A stretch of 64,000 nucleotides of DNA from NCEH01 sp043195135 (GTDB lineage Bacteria > Pseudomonadota > Alphaproteobacteria > Rhizobiales > Xanthobacteraceae), in assembly GCF_043195135.1 (NCBI RefSeq), contig NZ_JBAFWP010000005.1. One strand, 5' to 3'. Shown here one piece after another: positions 28,550 to 37,034 of this stretch (its first letter is position 1; each line of letters begins with the position of its first letter). Made by a program: the position numbers and the translations under genes. The notes beneath the pieces are model-generated. The model did no database searches. It was given only the letters and a program-made list of their open reading frames with translations, and had not been told where the DNA came from.

Positions 28550-29908
28550 ATGACCGAGTTTTCGACCACCCGGCCCGGCCAGCCCATCGTCCGCCAGGAC
28601 GACCTGCCCGCCTCTCCGGCCCGCCGCTCGCTGCTGAAGAGCAGCGCGGCCGCCCTGGGCGCGGCGGCGCTGTTCGACGCGGTGCGCATGACTTTTCCGG
28701 GCGGCGTGCCTTCCGCCTGGGCCGCAGCGCCGGAAACCACCAAGGCCGTGCTCGGCTATATCGCGCTGATGGACGCCTCGCCTTTGGTGATCGCCAAGGA
28801 GAAGGGGCTGTTCGCGAAGTACGGCGTGCCCGACGTCGACGTGGTCAAGCAGGCCTCCTGGGGCGCGACGCGCGACAATCTCGTGCTCGGCGGCGCGGCC
28901 AACGGCATCGACGGGGCGCACATCCTCTCGCCCATGCCCTACCTCATCTCCACCGGCAAGGTGACGCAGAACAACGCGCCCACCCCCATGTACATCCTGG
29001 CGCGCCTCAACCTGGATGCGCAGGCGATCTCGGTCTCCAACGAATACAAGGATCTCACGGTCACCACCGATGCCTCGGCGCTGAAGGCGGCATTCGCCAA
29101 GAAAAAGGCCGAGGGCAAGGAAGTGAAGATCGCCATGACCTTCCCGGGCGGCACCCACGATCTGTGGATCCGCTACTGGCTCGCCTCCGCCGGCATCGAC
29201 CCGGACAAGGATGTCTCCACCATCGTCGTGCCGCCGCCTCAGATGGTGGCGAACATGAAGGTGGGCAACATGGACGCGTTCTGCGTCGGCGAGCCCTGGA
29301 ACGAGCAGCTCGTCAACCAGGGCATCGGATTCACCGCCTGCACCACGGGCGAGATCTGGAAGGAGCATCCCGAGAAGGCGCTCGGCATGCGCGCCGACTT
29401 CGTGGACAAGAATCCCAATGCCACCAAGGCCATCGTGATGGCGGTGCTGGAAGCCCAGCAATGGTGCGACAAGATGGAGAACAAGCAGGAGCTGGCCGAG
29501 ATCGTCGGCAAGCGCCAGTGGTTCAACGTCCCCGTCGCTGACATCATCGGCCGCCTGAAGGGCGACATCAATTACGGCAACGGCCGGGTCGTGAAGGGCT
29601 CCGACCAATATATGAAATTCTGGAAGGACCATGCGTCCTATCCGTTCAAGAGCCACGATGCCTGGTTCATCACCGAGGACATCCGCTGGGGCAAGTTCGA
29701 GCCCACCATCGATATTTCCGCGCTGGTCGACAAGGTGAACCGCGAAGACATCTGGCGCGCGGCGGCGAAAGACCTCTCGGTTCCGGCGGCCGAGATCCCC
29801 ACCTCCACCTCGCGCGGCACGGAAACCTTCTTCGACGGCAAGACCTTCGATCCGGCGAACCCGACCGCCTACCTCAAGAGCCTCGGCATCAAGCGCGTCG
29901 AAGTCTGA
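28550..29908 (+). CDS. nrtA: Nitrate ABC transporter substrate-binding protein NrtA
   Basis: A 452-residue periplasmic nitrate-binding protein. The N-terminus carries a twin-arginine signal (R25-R26 in ARRSLLK, then a hydrophobic stretch to about residue 60). The mature protein is CmpA/NrtA type, with LGYIALMDASPLVIAKEKGL, FPGGTHDLWIRYWLASAG and DAFCVGEPWNEQLVNQG. AGAGGGG precedes the ATG. It is the first gene after the NasT-controlled leader and is followed by permease and ATPase genes. Confidence 0.95.
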   Translation: MTEFSTTRPGQPIVRQDDLPASPARRSLLKSSAAALGAAALFDAVRMTFPGGVPSAWAAAPETTKAVLGYIALMDASPLVIAKEKGLFAKYGVPDVDVVKQASWGATRDNLVLGGAANGIDGAHILSPMPYLISTGKVTQNNAPTPMYILARLNLDAQAISVSNEYKDLTVTTDASALKAAFAKKKAEGKEVKIAMTFPGGTHDLWIRYWLASAGIDPDKDVSTIVVPPPQMVANMKVGNMDAFCVGEPWNEQLVNQGIGFTACTTGEIWKEHPEKALGMRADFVDKNPNATKAIVMAVLEAQQWCDKMENKQELAEIVGKRQWFNVPVADIIGRLKGDINYGNGRVVKGSDQYMKFWKDHASYPFKSHDAWFITEDIRWGKFEPTIDISALVDKVNREDIWRAAAKDLSVPAAEIPTSTSRGTETFFDGKTFDPANPTAYLKSLGIKRVEV

Positions 29909-29990
29909 GCCGCCTTCGCGTCCGCGCCATCCGGGCGCGGGCGCCCTCGCCTGCACGTTGAACAGACCTCAGATCGGGAGCCTTTGCCCC

Positions 29991-30881
29991 ATGTCCGTCA
30001 CCGCTCTCAAGGAACCTGCGCCGGTGCCAAAACGTCCGGCGGCCGAAGTGGTCCGCCTCTCGCGCCCACGTCCGCCAATGAGGACGCGCCTTCGCACGTG
30101 GCTCACGAGCGCCGCCGTGAACATTCTTCCGCCGCTGGTGATGACCGTGCTGCTGCTGCTGGTGTGGGAGCTGCTGTGCTCCGGCCCCGGCGCCACCTTG
30201 CCGCCGCCGAGCCGCATCTGGGCGGACAGCAAGGACCTGATCCTCGATCCGTTCTTCGTCGCCGGTCCCCAGGACATCGGCCTCGGCCTTCGTGTGCTGG
30301 TCTCGCTGCAACGGGTGGCCGTGGGCTTCGGCCTTGCCGCCGTGGTGGGCATATTGATCGGCGCCCTGATCGGCCAGTCGGTCTGGGCCATGCGCGGCCT
30401 GGACCCGATCTTCCAGATGCTGCGCACGGTGCCGCCGCTGGCCTGGCTGCCCCTGGCGCTGGCCGCCTTCCGCGACAGCAATCCCTCCGCGATCTTCGTG
30501 ATCTTCATCACCGCCATCTGGCCGATCATCATCAATACGGCGGTGGGCATTCGCAATATCCCGCAGGATTATCGCAATGTCGCGCAGGTCCTGCGGCTGA
30601 ACCAGATCGAATTCTTCTGGAAGATCATGCTGCCATCGGCGGCGCCCTACATCTTCACGGGGCTGCGCATCGGCATCGGCCTGTCCTGGCTCGCCATCGT
30701 TGCCGCTGAAATGCTCACCGGCGGCGTCGGCATCGGCTTCTTCATCTGGGATGCGTGGAACTCCTCCCGCCTGCCCGACATCATCGTCGCCTTGGTCTAC
30801 ATCGGCGTCGTGGGCTTCGCCCTCGACCGCCTCGTCGCCGGCATCGCCGCTTTCGTCACCCGCGGCACCGCATCCGCCTGA
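29991..30881 (+). CDS. nrtB: Nitrate ABC transporter permease NrtB
   Basis: A 296-residue inner-membrane permease with about six transmembrane segments. The cytoplasmic EAA-type loop that touches the ATPase is around NVAQVLRLNQIEFFWKIMLP. The NrtB/SsuC-type end AAEMLTGGVGIGFFIWDAWN is typical. The ATG at 29991 with GGGAG upstream is preferred over an upstream in-frame start at 29958. It is 82 bp after nrtA and 12 bp before nrtD. Confidence 0.94.
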   Translation: MSVTALKEPAPVPKRPAAEVVRLSRPRPPMRTRLRTWLTSAAVNILPPLVMTVLLLLVWELLCSGPGATLPPPSRIWADSKDLILDPFFVAGPQDIGLGLRVLVSLQRVAVGFGLAAVVGILIGALIGQSVWAMRGLDPIFQMLRTVPPLAWLPLALAAFRDSNPSAIFVIFITAIWPIIINTAVGIRNIPQDYRNVAQVLRLNQIEFFWKIMLPSAAPYIFTGLRIGIGLSWLAIVAAEMLTGGVGIGFFIWDAWNSSRLPDIIVALVYIGVVGFALDRLVAGIAAFVTRGTASA

Positions 30882-30893
30882 GGAGGCTTTCCC

Positions 30894-31688
30894 ATGACCG
30901 CCTATCTCGAACTCAGCCAGGTCGGAAAGACCTTCACCCGCGGCGCGGCGACCACCGAAGTGCTGCGCGATGTCTCGCTGGAAATCGCCAAGGGGGAGTA
31001 CATCTCCATCATCGGCCATTCCGGCTGCGGCAAGTCCACCTTGCTGAACATCGTGGCCGGTCTCACCGGCGCCACCTCCGGCGGCGTGATCCTGGACGGG
31101 CGGGAGGTGAACGCGCCGGGGCCGGACCGCGCGGTCGTGTTCCAGAACCATTCGCTGCTGCCCTGGCTCACCGTCTACGACAATGTCCGCCTCGCGGTGG
31201 ACAAGGTGTTCTCCGGCGCCAAGTCCCGCGCCGAGCGGGACGAATGGACCCTGCACAATCTCGAACTGGTGCAGATGGCCCACGCCAAGGACAAGCGCCC
31301 GGCGGAAGTGTCCGGCGGCATGAAGCAGCGCGTCGGCATCGCCCGCGCGCTCTCCATGCAGCCCAAGGTGCTGCTGCTGGACGAGCCGTTCGGCGCGCTC
31401 GACGCGCTGACCCGCGCCCATCTCCAGGACAGCGTGATGCAGATCCACGCGACGCTGGGCAACACCATCCTCATGATCACCCACGACGTGGACGAGGCGG
31501 TGCTGCTCTCCGACCGCATCGTGATGATGACGAACGGCCCCTCCGCACGCATCGGCGAAGTGCTCTCGGTGGACCTCGCCCGGCCGCGCCGCCGGCTCGA
31601 ACTGGTGGCCAACCCCACCTATCTCAAGGCCCGCGAGGCGGTGCTGAAATTCCTCCACGAGCGGCATCGCTTCGTGGAAGCGGCCTGA
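30894..31688 (+). CDS. nrtD: Nitrate ABC transporter ATPase NrtD
   Basis: A 264-residue ABC ATPase with Walker A GHSGCGKST, Q-loop VVFQNHSLLPWLT, signature VSGGMKQRVGIARAL, Walker B VLLLDEPFGALD and H-loop ITHDVDEA. It powers NrtA/NrtB nitrate uptake. There is no NrtC-type ATPase with a fused binding domain, so NrtD probably acts as a homodimer. GAGGAGG precedes the start. The globin gene follows after 15 bp. Confidence 0.94.
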   Translation: MTAYLELSQVGKTFTRGAATTEVLRDVSLEIAKGEYISIIGHSGCGKSTLLNIVAGLTGATSGGVILDGREVNAPGPDRAVVFQNHSLLPWLTVYDNVRLAVDKVFSGAKSRAERDEWTLHNLELVQMAHAKDKRPAEVSGGMKQRVGIARALSMQPKVLLLDEPFGALDALTRAHLQDSVMQIHATLGNTILMITHDVDEAVLLSDRIVMMTNGPSARIGEVLSVDLARPRRRLELVANPTYLKAREAVLKFLHERHRFVEAA

Positions 31689-31703
31689 GCGGAGAACGCC
31701 CCC

Positions 31704-32132
31704 ATGACCCCCGCGCAGATCGACCTGATCCAATCCTCCTTCGCCAAGGTGGCGCCCATCTCCGAGCAGGCGGCGGCTTTGTTCTACGGCCGCCTGTTCG
31801 AGATCGCACCGCAGGTGAAGCCCCTGTTCAAGGGCGACATGACCGAGCAGGGCCGCAAGCTGATGGCGACCCTCGCCATCGTGGTGAAGGGCCTGTCCAA
31901 CCTCGAAGCCGTGGTCCCCGCCGCGCAGGCGCTGGCGAAGCGCCATGTCGCCTATGGGGTGAAGGACGAACATTATCCCCCCGTCGGCGCGGCCTTGTTG
32001 TGGACGCTGGAACAGGGCCTCGGCCAAGAGTTCACGCCCGACGTGAAGGAGGCCTGGGGCGAGGCCTATGGACTGCTGTCCTCGGTCATGATCGCCGCCG
32101 CGGCGGACGCGGCGCCGGCCCCGGCCGCGTGA
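31704..32132 (+). CDS. Single-domain globin
   Basis: A 142-residue haemoglobin of the flavohaemoglobin/Vitreoscilla type without the reductase domain. The globin begins MTPAQIDLIQSSFAKV; the proximal histidine is in LAKRHVAYGVKDEHY and distal-side FYGRLFEIAP is present. Globins in nitrate assimilation clusters (for example Bjgb in Bradyrhizobium) detoxify nitric oxide made from nitrite; the FAD oxidoreductase or the diflavin protein downstream could re-reduce it. It is 15 bp after nrtD, so in the operon. Confidence 0.9.
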   Translation: MTPAQIDLIQSSFAKVAPISEQAAALFYGRLFEIAPQVKPLFKGDMTEQGRKLMATLAIVVKGLSNLEAVVPAAQALAKRHVAYGVKDEHYPPVGAALLWTLEQGLGQEFTPDVKEAWGEAYGLLSSVMIAAAADAAPAPAA

Positions 32133-32167
32133 CGATCATGCGCGCCCCGCTTCGTCCCCTTCGCATT

Positions 32168-32297
32168 CCAGCCCCCTCCCCCCTTGTGGGGGAGGGTCGG
32201 GGTGGGGGGTATGGCGCCGCCCGGATCACCTGCGCCGGGTTCGGCGGAGAGCGCACCCCCCTCCCCAGCCCTCCCCCACAAGGGGGGAGGGAGGCGT
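32168..32297. repeat. Palindromic interspersed repeat, type B copy
   Basis: One copy of the element that is tandemly repeated at 50185-51155: a CCCCTCCCCCCTTG / GGGGGAGGG palindrome, the conserved GGGGTGGGGGGTATGGCGCCGC motif split over 32196-32220, and a closing CCCTCCCCCACAAGGGGGGAGG-like palindrome near 32269-32291. It lies inside the nrt-nas operon between the globin and oxidoreductase genes. Confidence 0.8.
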
Positions 32298-32329
32298 TGG
32301 GGCGCGGACGCGACAGAGCTTGGGAAAAC

Positions 32330-32371
32330 ACACCCCTCACCCCAGCCCTCTCCCCCTCGGGGAGAGGGGGC
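32330..32371. repeat. Palindromic repeat, type A hairpin
   Basis: A CCCTCACCCCAGCCCTCTCC segment followed by CCTCGGGGAGAGGGGG forms the hairpin that begins each unit of the type A array at 43285-43735. Together with the type B copy just upstream, it forms a structured 200-base spacer in the operon mRNA, which may affect stability of downstream message. Confidence 0.75.
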
Positions 32372-32417
32372 TGCCCTCTGCATCGCGACACCCTCGCCCC
32401 CATCGAGGGCGCGCACC

Positions 32418-33629
32418 ATGGCTGATCCCCTCGTCATCATCGGCAACGGCATGGCCGCCGCCAAGCTGTGCGAGGAGCTGGCGCAGCGCGCGTTGGGCCG
32501 CTACGCGGTGGCGGTCGTCGGCGCGGAGCCGCAGCTCGCCTATAATCGCGTGCTGCTCTCCGACGTGCTCGCGGGCAAGGTGGCGGTCGCCGAGGCCCAA
32601 TTGAAGCCGGCGTCCTGGTGGCGCGACCGGGGCGTCACGCTGCTCTACGGCAATCCCGCCACGGCCATCGACCGCGCGACGAAGACCGTCGCGCTCGCGG
32701 ACGGCGGCCATCTGCCCTATCGGCACCTGGTGCTCGCCACCGGCTCGCATCCCATCCGCCTGCCGGTGCCGGGCATGGACCTGCCGGGCGTGCGCACCTT
32801 CCGCGATCTCGCGGATGTCGCGGCCCTGATGGCTGCGGCGAAGCCCGGCACGCGGGCCGTGGTGATCGGCGGCGGCCTGCTGGGCCTGGAAGCGGCGAGC
32901 GGCATGGCCGGGGCCGGTGCGCAGACCACCCTTATTCATCTCATGGACCGGCTCATGGAACGCCAGCTCGACGCCCGCGCCGGGGCGCTGCTGCGGCAGG
33001 CGGTCGAAGCGCGGGGCATCGAGGTGCTGCTGACCGCGTCCACCGCCCAGGTGGAGGGCACGGACCATGTCACCGGCCTGCGGCTGGCCGACGGGCGGCT
33101 GATCCCCGCCGACATCGTGGTCGTGGCCTGCGGCGTGAGGCCCAATGCGGACCTCGCCCGCGCGGCCGGGCTTGCCTGCAATCGCGGCGTGCTGGTGGAC
33201 GATACCCTCGCCACGGACGATCCCGCGATCCACGCCATCGGCGAATGCGCCGAGCATCGCGCCGCCGTCTATGGCCTCGTGGCGCCGGCCTATGAGCAGG
33301 CCCGCGTGCTCGCCCGCCGCTTCGCCGGGGAGGATGCGCGCTACGAAGGCAGCGCTGTCGCGACCAATCTCAAGGTGTCGGGCGTGCACGTCTTCTCCGC
33401 CGGCGACGTCACCGGCGGCCCCGGCACGGAAGACATCGTGCTCACCGACCGCGCGCACGGCATCTACCGGCGGCTCATCGTCAAGGACGGGCTGCTGATC
33501 GGCGCCGTGCTCTACGGCGATACGGCCGACGGCCTGTTCTATCTCGACCTGATCACGAACCGCACCCCCATCGCGGCCATGCGCGCGGACCTCGCCTTCG
33601 GGCCGGTCGCGCGCGATGCCGCGGCCTGA
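32418..33629 (+). CDS. FAD-dependent NAD(P)H oxidoreductase (NirB N-terminal-like)
   Basis: A 403-residue pyridine-nucleotide-disulfide-reductase-type flavoprotein. It has an FAD motif (VIIGNGMAAAKLCEEL), a NAD(P) motif (AVVIGGGLLGLEAASGM) and a late AIGECAEHR FAD segment. It equals the N-terminal part of NirB/NasB nitrite reductases, here a separate gene without BFD or sulfite-reductase domains. It probably feeds electrons to nitrate reductase or the globin. The ATG at 32418 with GAGGG upstream begins the FAD motif; the longer open frame upstream is repeat DNA. It precedes nirA by 12 bp. Confidence 0.9.
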   Translation: MADPLVIIGNGMAAAKLCEELAQRALGRYAVAVVGAEPQLAYNRVLLSDVLAGKVAVAEAQLKPASWWRDRGVTLLYGNPATAIDRATKTVALADGGHLPYRHLVLATGSHPIRLPVPGMDLPGVRTFRDLADVAALMAAAKPGTRAVVIGGGLLGLEAASGMAGAGAQTTLIHLMDRLMERQLDARAGALLRQAVEARGIEVLLTASTAQVEGTDHVTGLRLADGRLIPADIVVVACGVRPNADLARAAGLACNRGVLVDDTLATDDPAIHAIGECAEHRAAVYGLVAPAYEQARVLARRFAGEDARYEGSAVATNLKVSGVHVFSAGDVTGGPGTEDIVLTDRAHGIYRRLIVKDGLLIGAVLYGDTADGLFYLDLITNRTPIAAMRADLAFGPVARDAAA

Positions 33630-33641
33630 GAGGAAAAAAAC

Positions 33642-35396
33642 ATGGGCGGCGATTTCACCATCGACCAGAAACGCTATCTCGAAGGCTTCGTCTCCGGCGC
33701 CCAGGTGGCCCGGGTGGCGCGCGCGCCCGGTTCCGCCCCGGTCGCACCCACCGGTCCCGATGCCGCAAGCCTTGCGGCCATGGCCCGTACCGAGGCCGAG
33801 GGCAGGAAGCTCTCGCCCGAGGAAAAGGCCAAGCGCGAGGAAATGGGCCTCGACAGCTATGCCCGCATGAAGGACGCCGCCCAGGCGGGGGAATTCCCCA
33901 AGGGGCAGGACATCCTGCGCTGGAAATACAACGGCCTGTTCTATGTCGCTCCGGCGCAGGACAGCTTCATGTGCCGCATGCGCATGCCCAACGGGATCCT
34001 GACCCATTGGCAGTTCCGCGGCATCGCCGACATCGCCCGCGACCATGGCGGCGGCTATTGCGACGTCACCACCCGCGCCAATCTGCAAATCCGCGAGATT
34101 CCGGCCGCCGACGGCGTGATCCTGCTGGAGAAGCTGGTGGACCTCGGCCTCACGGCGCGCGGCACCGGCGGCGACAATATCCGCAACGTCACCGGCACGC
34201 CCACCGCCGGCATCGACCCGCAGGAATTGCTGGACACCCGTCCCTATGCGCGGGAGTGGCACCATTACATCCTCAACACCCGCGCCCTGTATGGCCTGCC
34301 GCGCAAGTTCAACGTGGCGTTCGACGGGGCCGGGCGCATCGGCGCGCTGGAGGATACCAACGACATCGGCTTCCAGGCGGTGGAGGTGCGCGCGGGCTTC
34401 GGCGTCGAACCGGGCGTATGGTTCCGCCTCGCGCTCGGCGGCATCACCGGCCACAAGGATTTCGCCCGCGACACCGGGGTGATCCTTCAACCCAGGGACG
34501 CGACCCGCATCGCGGATGCCATCGTGCGCGTGTTCATCGACAGCGGCGATCGCACCGACCGCAAGAAGGCACGGCTGAAATATGTGCTCGATGCCTGGGG
34601 CTTCGAGAAATTCCTTCTGGCCGTTGAGGAAAAGCTCGGCCACCCGCTGCTGCGCATTCCCGCCGAAGCCGTTCTGCCGCGCCCGGAGGCGGACCGCATG
34701 GCCCATCTCGGCGTGCATCCGCAGAAACAGGCAGGGCTGAACTGGATCGGCGTCGGCCTCCCGGTCGGGCGCCTCACCGTGGCGCAGATGCACGCCCTCG
34801 CCGACCTTGCCATGCGCCTGGGCGATGGCGATGTGCGGCTCACCGTATGGCAGAATCTGCTGCTTTCCGGCATTCCCGACGCCCGCGTGGAAGAAGCAAA
34901 GGCGGCGATCGCGGACATGGGCCTCACGGCGGAGGCGAGCGCGCTTCAGGCCGGCATGGTCGCCTGCACCGGCTCGAAAGGCTGCCGCTTCGCTGCCGCC
35001 GATACCAAGGGCACGGCGCGCGCCATCGGCGCCCATTGCGGCCCGCGCGTGGCGCTCACCGAGCCGGTGAACATCCATGTCACCGGCTGCCACAATTCCT
35101 GCGCCCAACATTATATCGGCGACATCGGCCTCATCGGCGCGCGCGTCGCCATCAATGACGAGGGCGACACGGTGGACGGCTATCACCTGCTGGTGGGCGG
35201 CGGGTTCGGCACGGGCGCCGCGATCGCGGAGGAGCTGTTCCGCGACGTGAAGGCGGAAGACGCCCCGGTGCTGGTCGAGAAGCTCCTGAAGACCTGGATT
35301 GCCCATCGCGCGGCCGGCGAGTCGTTCGCGGCCTTCACCCGCCGCACGGATACCGAACAGCTGAAATCCCTCGTTGCCGCGGAGCCCGTGGAATGA
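33642..35396 (+). CDS. nirA: Ferredoxin-type nitrite reductase NirA
   Basis: A 584-residue sirohaem/[4Fe-4S] enzyme that reduces nitrite to ammonium with six electrons. The cluster and sirohaem ligands are C442 and C448 (CTGSKGC) and C483 and C487 (CHNSC). The two ferredoxin-like half domains are visible (MRMPNGILTHWQFRGIADIA, DVTTRANLQIREI; second copy LGVHPQKQAGLNWIGVG). There is an N-terminal extension of about 90 residues with Ala/Pro-rich spacer. Its stop overlaps the next gene by ATGA, so the partner reductase is made in step with it. Confidence 0.95.
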   Translation: MGGDFTIDQKRYLEGFVSGAQVARVARAPGSAPVAPTGPDAASLAAMARTEAEGRKLSPEEKAKREEMGLDSYARMKDAAQAGEFPKGQDILRWKYNGLFYVAPAQDSFMCRMRMPNGILTHWQFRGIADIARDHGGGYCDVTTRANLQIREIPAADGVILLEKLVDLGLTARGTGGDNIRNVTGTPTAGIDPQELLDTRPYAREWHHYILNTRALYGLPRKFNVAFDGAGRIGALEDTNDIGFQAVEVRAGFGVEPGVWFRLALGGITGHKDFARDTGVILQPRDATRIADAIVRVFIDSGDRTDRKKARLKYVLDAWGFEKFLLAVEEKLGHPLLRIPAEAVLPRPEADRMAHLGVHPQKQAGLNWIGVGLPVGRLTVAQMHALADLAMRLGDGDVRLTVWQNLLLSGIPDARVEEAKAAIADMGLTAEASALQAGMVACTGSKGCRFAAADTKGTARAIGAHCGPRVALTEPVNIHVTGCHNSCAQHYIGDIGLIGARVAINDEGDTVDGYHLLVGGGFGTGAAIAEELFRDVKAEDAPVLVEKLLKTWIAHRAAGESFAAFTRRTDTEQLKSLVAAEPVE

Positions 35397-37021
35397 CCCT
35401 CCAGACCCGCCCGCCTGTCGTGCCCTTCCTGCCGGAAAGCGCCCCGTTCACCGCCGAGCAGCGCTCCTGGCTCAACGGTTTTTTTGCCGGCGTGTTCTCC
35501 TGCGATGTCGGGGCGACCAGCCTCTCCCCGTCCGAAAGCGCCATCCTGCTCGGCGGCGGCGCTTCGGCCGGGGAGGAGGACGACGGCGCGCCCTGGCACG
35601 ACGCCTCCATGCCGCTCGACGAGCGCATGAAGCTGGCGGAGGGAAAACCCTTGCCCCGCCGCATGATGGCGGCCATGGCGCAGCAGGATTGCGGCCAGTG
35701 CGGCTATCTGTGCGAGACCTATTCCAAGGCCATCGCCACAGGCGCCGAGACCAAGCTCAATCTGTGCGCGCCGGGGGGCAAGGAAACCCTGCGCATGCTC
35801 AAGCAGCTCGCCGCCGAGATGGACGGCGCGCCGGCAGGTTCCGCTCCGGTAGATTCCGCTCCGGCCGCCGCTCCGCAGGCGCAGGCCGCCGCAACGCCCG
35901 CTGCCGCGCCCCTCGGCACGCGGGAGAACCCGGGCGAAGTCGTGTTCCTCGGCCGCTCGCGCCTGAACAAGGCCGGCTCGGAAAAGGAAACCTGGCATGT
36001 CGAGTTCGACCTTACGGGCTCGGGCCTCGACTATCGCGTGGGCGACAGCTTCGGCCTGTTTCCGGTGAACGATCCCGGCCTCGTGGACGCGGTGCTCGCC
36101 GCGCTCCATGCTCCGGCGGATTTTCCCATCAATGAGAAGACCTTGCACGACGTGCTGGCGCATGAGGTCTGCCTCGGCGCGGCACCCGACGCGCTGTTTC
36201 ACCTGATCTCCTACATCACCGGCGGCGCGCGCAAGGCGAAGGCGAAGGCGCTCGCGGCGGGCGAGGACCCGGACGGCGATGCCGCGACCCTCGACGTGCT
36301 GGCGGCGCTGGAGAAATTCCCCGGCATAAGGCCCGATCCGGAAGCCTTCATCGAATGCCTGGAGCCACTCCAGCCGCGGCTTTATTCCATTTCGTCGAGC
36401 CCGCTCGCCACCCCCGGCCGGCTGTCCCTGACGGTGGACGCGGTGCGCTACGCCATCGGCGCGCGCACCCGCCACGGCGTCGCCTCCACCTTCCTCGGCG
36501 GCCGGGTGCCGGAGGGCACGAAGCTGAAGGCCTATATCCAGAAGGCGCACGGCTTCGCCTTGCCCGAAGATGCCTCCCGGGGCGTCATCATGGTGGGGCC
36601 GGGCACCGGCATCGCGCCGTTCCGCGCCTTCCTGCACGAGCGCATGGCGGCCAAGGCGCCGGGCAAGAACTGGTTGTTCTTCGGCCACCAGCGGCGCGAC
36701 AGCGATTTCTTCTACGAGGACGAGCTTGCCGGCATGCAGGCGGCGGGCTGCCTGACGCGTCTGGAAACCGCATGGTCGCGCGACGGCGCGGAAAAAATCT
36801 ACGTCCAGGACCGCATCCGCGAACATGGCGCCGAACTGTGGTCCTGGCTCCAGGAGGGTGCGCATTTCTACATCTGCGGCGATGCCAAGCGCATGGCGAA
36901 GGATGTGGAACTGGCGGTGGCCGATGTGGCGGCGCTCCACGGCGGCATGGATCTGGACAAGGCCCGCGCCTTCATCGCCGACCTGAAGAAGGCCGGCCGC
37001 TACCAGGCCGACGTTTACTGA
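35393..37021 (+). CDS. Fe-S/FAD reductase, CysJ-like without flavodoxin domain
   Basis: A 542-residue electron carrier. The N-terminal part has a cysteine cluster (QDCGQCGYLCETY then NLCAPGG) likely to bind [4Fe-4S]. An Ala/Pro linker leads to a ferredoxin-NADP-reductase-type module as in CysJ: FAD motif RLYSISSSP, NADPH motif GPGTGIAPFRAF, then FFGHQRRDSDFFYEDEL and ICGDAKRMAKDVE. The FMN flavodoxin domain of CysJ is absent and the Fe-S domain takes its place. The four-base overlap with nirA says that it donates electrons from NADPH to nitrite reductase. Confidence 0.9.
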   Translation: MTLQTRPPVVPFLPESAPFTAEQRSWLNGFFAGVFSCDVGATSLSPSESAILLGGGASAGEEDDGAPWHDASMPLDERMKLAEGKPLPRRMMAAMAQQDCGQCGYLCETYSKAIATGAETKLNLCAPGGKETLRMLKQLAAEMDGAPAGSAPVDSAPAAAPQAQAAATPAAAPLGTRENPGEVVFLGRSRLNKAGSEKETWHVEFDLTGSGLDYRVGDSFGLFPVNDPGLVDAVLAALHAPADFPINEKTLHDVLAHEVCLGAAPDALFHLISYITGGARKAKAKALAAGEDPDGDAATLDVLAALEKFPGIRPDPEAFIECLEPLQPRLYSISSSPLATPGRLSLTVDAVRYAIGARTRHGVASTFLGGRVPEGTKLKAYIQKAHGFALPEDASRGVIMVGPGTGIAPFRAFLHERMAAKAPGKNWLFFGHQRRDSDFFYEDELAGMQAAGCLTRLETAWSRDGAEKIYVQDRIREHGAELWSWLQEGAHFYICGDAKRMAKDVELAVADVAALHGGMDLDKARAFIADLKKAGRYQADVY

Positions 37022-37034
37022 GAGGACGCCGGCC

